Below are positions 56,346-64,000 of a DNA stretch of 64,000 nucleotides, piece after piece (within the stretch, counting starts at the first letter, position 1; each line of letters begins with the position of its first letter). The DNA lies in NCBI GenBank assembly GCA_963576725.1, contig OY755241.1, forward strand, positions 78,046,003-78,110,002, given 5' to 3'. A program made the translations under genes and the position numbers. The notes under the pieces are model-generated. The model saw only the letters and a program-made list of their open reading frames with translations. It was not told the origin of the DNA and searched no databases. Origin of the DNA: Azorinus chamasolen (taxonomy: Eukaryota; Mollusca; Bivalvia; Cardiida; Solecurtidae).

Positions 56346-57960
56346 TTACAGTGACACGTCTTTCGACACTTGTGCACCGCGCATGCGTCGTAAGATTTTA
56401 CATATCTGTTTTTTTATTACGTTAATAAAAGATACTGTGGAATCTTTTTTGAGGTCGAAGGAAATGCTTTCCATAAGACCTTTGTCTAAGCTATATCCCA
56501 ATCTCTCACAGTTCTAGGAAAAAAACTAAATTTATAACTGTTTGTTCGAGCGTAAGTATGATTGTAATGATATTTATGCATGTTTTTAGTTACACATTTT
56601 GGGGATGAAAGATTTCCTGTCGGAATTTCTGCCTGTCCATTCAAGCCTTTGAAAAACAAGATTATTCTACTTCTCTTTCTCCTTTCCATTAGCGGTTCTA
56701 ATCCAAGTTCATTTAGAAGACCAGTCATAATTCCTGGTTCATACACATAATTTGAAGTGATAAATCTTACTGACTTCTTCTGTACCTGTTCTAATTTTTC
56801 CTGTAAACCTGATTGATGTGGATCCCAAGCCGTACAGGCATATTCTACTACCGGCCTGATAAGTGATTTATATGCTGCCAGTTTAACATTTTGTGGACAA
56901 AAAGACAAATTTCTTCTAAGAAGACCTAAAGTTCTGTATGCTTTGTTACAGACTTCCTGGATTTGCTTATTCCAATCCAGTGTGTTTGTTATATTAACCC
57001 CTAAATACTTTATAGATTCTAGGAATTCAAGTGTTATTCCGTCCAGAGTATAGTCTGACAAAATTATGTTCTTCTTCCTACTTAATCTCATCATATTACA
57101 TTTTATTGGTTGAAATCTCATTCCCCAGTTCTTAGCCCATTGTCCCAGGTTATTAATATCATTTTGCAAGAGAACACAATCATTACTGGTTTGAATTTCT
57201 CTATAACATACACAGTCATCAGCAAACAGTCTGATCTCAGATTTTACACATTCAGCTATATCATTTATATGTATGAGAAAGAATATGGGTCCCAAAACTG
57301 TTCCTTGAGGGACACCTGACTTGACTTGTGCATCATCCGATCTCATACCGTTCACCACTACTGTTTGCCTACGGTTGCTGAGAAAAGCATCAATCCAATT
57401 CAAAACTTGTTGGGAAACGCCATATTTATACAATTTAGATTTAAGTAATTCATGCGGAACAGTGTCGAACGCTTTTTCGAAATCAAGAACAAAGACATCG
57501 ACCTGTTGTCTGCTATCTAATGACTTTTGCCAATCATCTAAAACATTTATCAACTGGGTTTCACAGCTGTGATATTTACGAAAAGCATGTTGTCTATCAG
57601 ATATGATATTGTATTCATCTTAAGCATTGCATTAGATTAGAGCATACTACGTGTTCCAGCAGTTTACAGCAGATACATGTAAGTGATACCGGGCGGTAGT
57701 TACTTGGAATGGTTCTATCATTTTTCTTAAAAAGTGGACATATGTTTGCAGGACTCCAATCATGTGGTATAGATCCTGAATCTAAGGACTGTTGGAATAA
57801 TTAACTTGTGAGCTAAGATACTCGATAGTTCAAATGATAGTTCTTTAAGGATCTTCGGATGAATTTCATCTGGTCCCATTGCTTTAGAAGCATTTAAACC
57901 CTCAAGCAATTTCTGAACACCGTTAACAGATTCAGATATTTTGTCCATTCTCGGAATATT
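56346..57960 (-). pseudogene. LINE reverse transcriptase
   Basis: The longest intact piece is 355 codons (57553-56486). It has the RT palm motifs: LDFEKAFD (residues 23-30, first catalytic Asp), SGVPQGTVLGP (79-89), LFADD (109-113, catalytic pair), then KCNMM and LGVNI thumb-side motifs. It ends SFFPRTVRDW, a hallmark of the Jockey/CR1 group C-terminus. A -1 type break near 56490 shifts the tail, which continues in another frame as SLDKGLMESISFDLKK to a stop at 56346-56348. Upstream of 57553 the protein continues in other frames as FRKYHSCETQ, NYRPVSLTC and MGPDEIHPKIL (about 57540-57900). This copy cannot make full-length enzyme. Confidence 0.9.
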
Positions 57961-58170
57961 TGGAAATTCATGAGGTACGGACTGATAGACTGTTTCAGAG
58001 AAAACACTAGTGAACTGCTCATTTAATTAGTGCCTAAGCTTTTTCAAAGTCACTTTCAGCTATGCCGTTATCTTTTGTCTTTAAAGTAGGCCGGAATACT
58101 CTGCTTATCAGATTTCTGTCCATTTATGTATATTTCCAAAATGGCTTTGGATCTCCTTTAATGTCCCCTA

Positions 58171-58497
58171 TCATATTGCATTTACATAGTTATCATGAGC
58201 CATTTTTACCTCTTTTCTTATTTGTGATCTAAGCACCTTCCATTTTGATTTTAATTTACTGTTCCCAGTTTTCTTATAGAGTGAATGCGTTTTATTTCTA
58301 CGTTTTATCAACTTCTGTATTGCTTTTGTGATCCATGGCACAGATTGGTGAGTTCTCGATAGTTTAGATGGGATATTTTTGGCAACAGATTGTTCCAAAA
58401 AATTCTTCATCAAACTCCAGTTTTCATCAACAGACCTGCAATTTTGGTTACCATTAAAATATTTCTCTTTCCTGAAGTCTGATGTTTCTGACCTCAT
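58171..58497 (-). pseudogene. LINE linker between endonuclease and RT
   Basis: 108-codon frame, very basic (KRRNKTHSLYKK, RKEVKMAH), with VPWITKAIQKLIKRR. LINE ORF2 proteins carry a W-x-T-x-x-(I/L) plus basic stretch at this position. A frameshifted stretch separates it from the RT. Confidence 0.8.
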
Positions 58498-58895
58498 GGC
58501 TTCGTAATTTCCTTTAGAGAAAAGATAAACTCTTCTTCTATGAGTTTCTTTCTGGGTGCAAAGACATTTAGTGTGGCAGATATTATTTCGTGATCACTAA
58601 TTTTATCAAGGGAGTGAACATCTGCAAATTGGTTAGGAGTGTTTGTAATAATTAAATCCAGTGTATTTTGCTCCCTAGTAGGGAAATTTACAAGTTGCTC
58701 AGCGCTGTGTTCATGGAGAATGTCAACTAAGTTTTGTCCATCATTTTCTGTCAGACTGTTTCCAGTTTCTTTATTTAGGAGGGATTCCCAATCAATCTTT
58801 CTATAGTTTATGTCACCTAACAGATGTATACAAGGTTGTCTTTTAAGGCTATGTAATGACTTCAATTTCTTAAACTGGTCTCCAAGTAAAAGTAT
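58494..58895 (-). pseudogene. LINE AP-type endonuclease, C-terminal half
   Basis: Contains LLGDIN (the GDFN motif with catalytic Asp-Asn), TLDLIITN and the closing SDHEII motif with catalytic Asp-His, in that order. The frame abuts 58171-58497 with a four-base overlap. The N-terminal half is missing on this side of the TIR insertion. Confidence 0.85.
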
Positions 58896-59405
58896 ATGTC
58901 ACTTATAGGCCAGTCATTCTAGCAGAAAAAAAGGCTCCACCTCAAACAAATTCCTTCACAAGAGATATTTAGTGGATTATCTTGTATAAGGTCCATGGAA
59001 ACCTTGGAAAAAAGTCCTCAAGAAAATTTAAAAAGGAACTTGAAAAAATTCGCTATTAATTATTGAGTGTATTTCTAATGTTTATTGATTCGGTTTGCGC
59101 CATTTCAATATGTATTTGTGTTTCACTATTGGTAAAACATTTTATGTTCATTGTTAAATCTCGTTAAGAATATTATCATTTACCAGCAAACATATTGATA
59201 GGTCAACTGCTGGTTTGTTTCACATTTCACATGTATAACAAAATATATAACAAATCAAAGTACTGACAGTGCTGAATGCGACTGGGTTTGGATGAAGTAG
59301 AAGTAAGGTACAGTTTATTTATTCATTATTCTTTCAAAGAACAGTTACATATATATAGTGATAACAATTGCGAATAATGCGTATCTGAAGGGAAACATGA
59401 ATTTC

Positions 59406-61919
59406 TTAACCTGGAAAGACCTGCCCAAAACTTGTCGGAACATCTGACAACATGATTTCCATTTGGGTGAGTTGTTCCAGACTATTCATCTGCTGCAGGT
59501 ACACATAACTTGATTTCAAGTACAAAAATTTCCCAGTAGCTGCAAAGTATGGGGGCATTGATTTCAACGTTGTGAGATGTGCTGTCCAATTCGCTGTCCT
59601 TTCTGCAGCTATGAATGTCTTCAATGTTTCTGCCATTTCATAATTGTCCAGTCCTGGAATCCTGAACTAACCTGCATGTGTTTTCATGCACACCATATAC
59701 ACCAAGCTTTATTGTTTTGCAGCTGGTTCAAATCTTGAGATTGATTAATCACTTCATCCATATTTGACTGGATAAATAGATATATCAGAATACAACTGTT
59801 CTACAAGTATTTGATTGAGTGCGTCAGTCACAAGATTCCAAATGTCCACGAATTGTCCTGTCCATTGGCTTCACCATTGAGCATGTGCCCGGCTGTGTTG
59901 GCTGCCTACACAGTGGACTAAAGTTCAGAGAGCCCTGAATTTTTCATTACATTCCTGATGGATCCAAGCAAGCACATCTCGGTTTGGAAGCCTTCAAGCC
60001 TCACATTCTCTACAATGGTCAAATCCTTCCAGTAAAGAGGCTGGTCAAATGTGATGACTGGAGTTGTTCACACGTTACTTTGTTTGGCAACAGACAGCAC
60101 GGTTGAATATATGCAGGAGAGGTCACTTGGGTTGAGGTCTATTAATGGAAGAAACACAATCTCTGTCATTCCAGGATAACTTCCCTTGTTTACTGCCTGC
60201 ATTATCACTGACTACCCTGGTGTACTTTTTCTCAAAGGTCAAGATACTTGATTTAACCAAAAATCTAAGTTCATAATTTAAAGCTGACTTGCCCTTGCTT
60301 GGTTTAATCTTCTTGAACACGACTCTGTCCATTGTCTTCTCAACATTCTCGAATTGGTGGCGCATTTTGACATCTATCTTCCCGGTTTCAATTAGATCCT
60401 CATTTGTTGTACCCTTTGAATTATTTGAACTCGCTTGTCTTTAGGAGTTACAGCTGCAATTATGCCCAAGCCGTGGAATGTATTGTGGCCATAAATAGTG
60501 ACGGAATTGTGGTCCACATTGTCCCCAACAAATTGCAAACACTGTTCCTCAGACGTTTCTACCTGTTATTTATTTTTTATTGCAGCACTTATTTTAACTT
60601 TATTTACTTCTTGTTAAGACGGGCAAAATCCCACGGCATTTAGAACATCAATTAGGAATTTGGAGCCAAAATGGTAATGCATCTGTATTCCGAGACCAAG
60701 ATGAAGAGGTGATATGATCTATTTGTTTTGCATTGTCGCCTCAATAATAGCATGCCCTATTGATACAATTACTGCTTCCGGATCCTTATATTGTATTATC
60801 AGCTGCAAAAAGACTCTTTCCAATGTGCTTTGTATTTTCCTCGATAGACATTACACTAGATGGCGAGGGATAAGTGTCCCTTGTTGTGTCAGTGGAATAA
60901 ATATCATTAAGTATGAACTTCCCTGTTGTTTGTTACTAATTTGTATATTAGACATTTTCTCGGCTTCATTGTCTTGTATAGCTGTCCTCATGTAAAATAT
61001 TATGTCCATTGCTGTTAAATGTTACAACTTTCAATTTGACATGTATTTCCGTTATCATTTGTCCTCTCATCTTCTTCAAATTGCTGCAACACTTGTTTGA
61101 ACGCATTTTCAACGCTGACACAAACTGGTCTGCCCTTCTTCGGATCATTGTAATATTCATTATTAGATGATTGTAAAAGTGTATGATTTGACTCTTCAGT
61201 TTGAAACTGTCTTGGGATTTTATAACCTGAACTGAAATTTAAGCAATATGCTTGATGGTAACGTGCTTCCATTTCTGGTAAATCATAGGCGTATCCAACA
61301 CCAAGTTGGCTAAGTTATCATTTCTCTCTCCACATGCATTTTGAATTGACTTTCGGAATTTTAACACCATTACAGGGTGACCATCTTGAGCCCTTTCTTC
61401 TACCCCTGCTTTAAGACACAGATGTTGCACAGAACAGACACTTTGTCTTGTAATCAAAACTGCTTGAGACTCTTGTTATAGTGTTTGGTAGTATTAATTC
61501 GGATGAACCACATGTCTTTGCCTTTTTCAGTTGGGGTGATATAACGTTCTTCTACACCGGGGATGTACTCTTTGCCCAAGGAGTATTTCCACATCTTTAC
61601 CTTAAAAGATAATACATATTCCCATATATCTATCATTAGCATAAATATCAGGGTAGAATCAACATATTTAGTATTGTGGAACGTAAAGAGTACCTCAATC
61701 CTTGAACACATTACGGTCAATTCCACTCACTACCATTTATCATTTAATGTACATGTATATATATTACTGCTAGGACTACAGAAACACTTCGCATTTATCT
61801 CACCTTTGTCTTTACTGGACGTAATGATACTATGACAACCCTTCTCTCCCATAGCTGATAGGGGACTACTGTCATCCACTTCACACACAACATATTTTGC
61901 ATCATCTGTATTTGCCATG
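59406..61919 (-). pseudogene. Degraded gene of an unnamed invertebrate multicopy family (DNVDHN/FDQPLYW family)
   Basis: Pieces in order along the minus strand: PGVEERYITPTEKGK (about 61515-61565), ACGERND (61320), YAYDLPEMEARYHQAYC (about 61240-61295), VCVSVENAFKQ (61110), HLGLGIQMHYHFGS (about 60665-60710), VGDNVDHNS and HNTFHGLGIIAAVTP (about 60460-60525), HQFENVEKTMDRVVFKK (60330), FLPLIDLNPSDLSCIYSTV (about 60095-60150), TPVITFDQPLYWK (about 60030-60065), EGFQTEM (59975), NWTAHLTTLKSMPPYF (about 59545-59600) and YVYLQQMNSLEQ (59490). The pieces lie in all three frames with stops between, so the copy is dead. I recognise the motif set from many hypothetical proteins of cnidarians and molluscs; I know of no assigned function. 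Conserved Asp and Glu residues could be catalytic (inference). Confidence 0.75.
61730..61918 (-). pseudogene. Possible N-terminal exon of the same gene
   Basis: Frame from ATG 61918 beginning MANTDDAKYVVCEVDD. A splice-acceptor-like CTATTCACAG ends at 61920. Joining it to the short exon at 63564-63578 needs a one-base phase change, so either this exon has its own start or the copy is damaged here. Confidence 0.35.
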
Positions 61920-62635
61920 CTGTGAATAGAAATGATAAACTTTTATTTCATATACAGCTAAATGTCAAAACCAACCCGATCTGCATAATGATTGTGTTTA
62001 GTAACAGATTCTTATCTCTTAATGGACTGAAATGCAATAAAACATATCTAGGCATATACAGGCTAGATCTATGCATTAATTACAAAACTCGGTTAATTTT
62101 CCTGACTGTTATTAATTATTGTTAAAGAGGAAGTCCCTACAATGATCGCATATTTTCAATAATACCATAACACTTGATATTTGTTATGCTCTATCATTAT
62201 TATGAAGGTTACCAATTTGAACTTATATCGAAAAATGCCCCTGTAATACATATAAACCGATCTCATCAATACTGATATTTTTTGTTCTACAACACAATAT
62301 TATCGGCCTTTTCCGTTAAGTTCTTCCGCGTTTTGCTGATGATCACCCGATCCCTCCATTGTTTACGTAACAGCTTTCTCGGAAGTGGTCGGACGATCGC
62401 GAATAGGGCGAACAGTTACGAAACTAAACCAAACCGGAATAAAACTGAAACATCAGGGAGTAAAACCGGGATCGGCGATATCAAACACATGGATGTTTTG
62501 TCATTAAAAACGGTAATTGGACGGGGCTTTTTGCGATATACTACTTTTCAGCATATGAACAAACGAGTTTTGCATATTTTAAGTGTTTATGAAGCGTGTC
62601 AAATGTAGGGAGATTTTTAAAGATTTTCCTATGAA

Positions 62636-63130
62636 AAACTGATAAGCCCCGGGGCGGGGCCATATTTGGTCCAGGGGTCATAATTTGAACACTCTTTGTT
62701 AAGGACCATTAGATAATGCTACATACCAAATATCAGTGGTCTTGGCCTTACGGGTTCAGAGAAGAAGATTTTTAAAGATTTTCCTATGAAAAACTGATAA
62801 GCCCCGGGGTTGGGGCCATTTTTGATCCGGGGGGGGGGGGCATAATTGGAACAATATTTGTTGAGGACCATTAGATAATGCTACATACCAAATATCAAAG
62901 GTCTAGGCCTTACCGTTTCAGAGGAGAAGTTTTTAAAAGATTTTCCTATGAAAAACTGATAAGCCCCAGGGCAAGGTCATTTTTGGTCCGGGGGATATAA
63001 TTTGAACAATCTTTGTAGAAGACCATTAGATGATGCTACATACCAAATATCAAAGCTCTAGGCTTTGTGGTTTCAGAGAAGAAGATGTTTAAGTAAATTG
63101 TTGACGACGCACGACGCACATAAATGCACG
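62636..63130. repeat. Pearl-type array, about 155 bp unit, three copies, inside the TIR element
   Basis: Units share AAGATTTTCCTATGAAAAAC, TGATAAGCCCCGGGG, GACCATTAGATAATGCTACA and CATACCAAATATCA. The right arm is TGACGACGCACGACG. A G run of 12 is at about 62829. Confidence 0.8.
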
Positions 63131-63563
63131 ACGCCGGAGTCTGCCCCCTCACAATAAAAAATGAAATACAAAATAAAAAATCAGTATAAGTAATAAGAAA
63201 TGTAAAAGAAATTAGATAAAACAGTAAAAAACAGCAACAAATATATAGCTTATTAACCAGCGTGTTATACATTTCTGACACGAATGGGCTTCCATAGTTC
63301 GAAATTCGGCAAAAATCACACTTCATGTCATTTTTAATTCTTTTTTTTTTCAAAAGTCTTATTAATCAGTGCAATGTGTTCTAGACAGCAACTCAATAAC
63401 TTTGTTTTCAGTAACACCAATCTTCAATCATTGATCAGTTTCCGATACTGAACTGAAAACTGTCGCATAGGTTGGCAATGGAAGAAATGCAATGGTTGGT
63501 GAAACGTTCCAATCTTCATTTATATCTTCTGAGGAAGCTATCAAAATAAAGGAAAATACTTAC

Positions 63564-63578
63564 CTCGTATTTGGCCAT
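63564..63578 (-). CDS. Possible first coding exon of the TIR-element gene
   Basis: ATG at 63578, five codons (MAKYE), then a consensus donor GTAAGTATTT. It lies about 100 bases below two CRE sites and points into the gene remnants, which fits a promoter and first exon. Very short, so chance is possible. Confidence 0.35.
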
Positions 63579-63679
63579 CGTAAAGACAGTGATGATCTGA
63601 TTCAGTTTGGCTGCGAACTATTGTTTCCTCTCGCATGCTAGTTACAATGTGAATGTTTTCTGTAATCCGCAATATTGCA

Positions 63680-63709
63680 TGACGTCATCGTAATGATACA
63701 ATGACGTCA
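63680..63709 (-). promoter_or_regulatory. Two CRE sites (TGACGTCA) upstream of the possible first exon
   Basis: Perfect octamers at 63680-63687 and 63702-63709, 100-130 bases before the ATG at 63578. The octamer binds CREB/ATF proteins in animals. Pairing and placement suggest a promoter, unproven. Confidence 0.4.
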
Positions 63710-63925
63710 TAATTTGAGTAGATTTTCCAATATGGTGAGCATTACGTGTCAACAAGAATTTCATATTTTTGGTAAACTTTGAAATCATTTTTCTCAAAAA
63801 TGCACCATTGTTTTTCTGAGGACTTTTGATATATTCATAATCACATATAGGCCTGTCGCAGGGTGCAGAAATTGTTTGTGAAGGAATTTGTTTGACCTAG
63901 AAAGTCTATAATGACTGGCCTATTA

Positions 63926-64000
63926 GTAATAATGAAATGTTACATTAACATATTTGTACCCCCTCCCCAGAGTAGTAAGCCATATTGTGTGTGTTTTATC
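63926..64000 (-). pseudogene. Possible continuation of the LINE endonuclease beyond the TIR element
   Basis: The minus strand is open for 25 codons from the window edge to the TTA duplication (ends GRGYKYVNVTFHYY). A hydrophobic strand ending in YY/YR just before the 'YRPP' region is what a LINE endonuclease would show immediately upstream of LLGDQFKKL at 58890. Short and weak. Confidence 0.3.

Larger units (their letters stand above)
56325..58905 (-). mobile_element. LINE (Jockey/CR1-type), degraded, cut at 58905 by a TIR element
   Basis: Minus-strand order: endonuclease end, linker, reverse transcriptase, C-terminal region, then a microsatellite tail (ATCAAG)3 at 56325-56342. Short-repeat tails instead of poly(A) are usual in CR1/L2-type LINEs. 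Frameshifts and stops interrupt it at several places. The 5' part ends exactly where the TIR element at 58906 begins, and may resume beyond 63925. Confidence 0.9.
58906..63922. mobile_element. 5.0 kb TIR element carrying the DNVDHN-family gene
   Basis: Left end TAGGCCAGTCATTCTAG at 58906; right end is the complement, TATAATGACTGGCCTA, closing at 63922. A second inverted block of 20 bases, TCAAACAAATTCCTTCACAA, is at 58942-58961 and 63876-63895. TTA flanks both sides (58903-58905, 63923-63925), a 3 bp target duplication; a 2 bp TA reading is also possible. TTA duplication is seen in PIF/Harbinger elements, but no Harbinger transposase is visible. The only gene-like content is the pseudogene at 59406-61919, on the minus strand, plus a pearl-type array at 62.6-63.1 kb. 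Confidence 0.75.

Noticed and set aside
58906..63922. Assignment to PIF/Harbinger
   Set aside because: The TTA duplication fits, but no Harbinger transposase motifs are visible and a TA reading of the duplication is possible.

Overview
The window is AT-rich, intron-and-repeat-dominated animal DNA, most like a bivalve mollusc. Signs of this are oyster 'pearl'-style elements (a roughly 150 bp core in tandem between hairpin-bearing arms), crowds of short foldback elements with TTAA or TA target duplications, a SINE-like unit with an ATTC tail, and invertebrate-type LINE and transposon genes. No species is assigned. Almost every long open frame lies inside a repeat. Genic signal is sparse: the 5' end of a MADF-domain protein on the minus strand at the left edge (1-448, with a TATA box); two phase-compatible minus-strand exons (2995-3057 and 5539-5667); two candidate plus-strand last exons (42337-42379 and 49287-49421); and one weak candidate first exon (24361-24373).

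Layout. 0-1.2 kb: MADF gene head, then a foldback made of a degenerate 'acaaagcgt'-like motif. 1.4-10.2 kb: TTAA-flanked MITEs, TA-flanked MITEs, pearl-type fragments and a 150 bp tandem array. 10.8-13.2 kb: a 2.39 kb TIR element with an 8 bp target duplication (hAT-like) that has split a palindromic MITE and carries two convergent copies of a conserved ATG-started peptide. 13.3-38.5 kb: dense MITE territory with several MITE-in-MITE insertions at TTAA, minisatellites, two pearl-type arrays, three tRNA-like heads and a (TC)n tract. 38.9-42.2 kb: a MITE core turned into an eight-unit satellite of about 215 bp, followed by further MITE copies at one repeated flank. 42.3-52.4 kb: a candidate last exon, SINE-like unit, more MITEs, a second candidate last exon, a 165 bp array, a 43 bp minisatellite and another pearl-type array. 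53.4-64 kb: nested transposons. A long inverted repeat carries a hAT-like insertion in one arm. A minus-strand LINE (endonuclease + reverse transcriptase, (ATCAAG)n tail) lies beside it, and the LINE is cut at 58.9 kb by a 5.0 kb TIR element.

The most interesting object is that 5.0 kb element (58906-63922). It has inverted ends beginning TAGGCCAGTCATT and a TTA target duplication. Inside is a frameshifted minus-strand copy of a large, unnamed invertebrate protein family that I recognise by motifs (DNVDHN, LPLIDLNPSD, TFDQPLYW, HTEM-like). The linkage suggests that this widespread uncharacterised family is encoded by a DNA transposon. A second theme is modularity: TTAA MITE subfamilies with unrelated ends share one roughly 85 bp palindromic core, and that core has also been amplified as satellite DNA.
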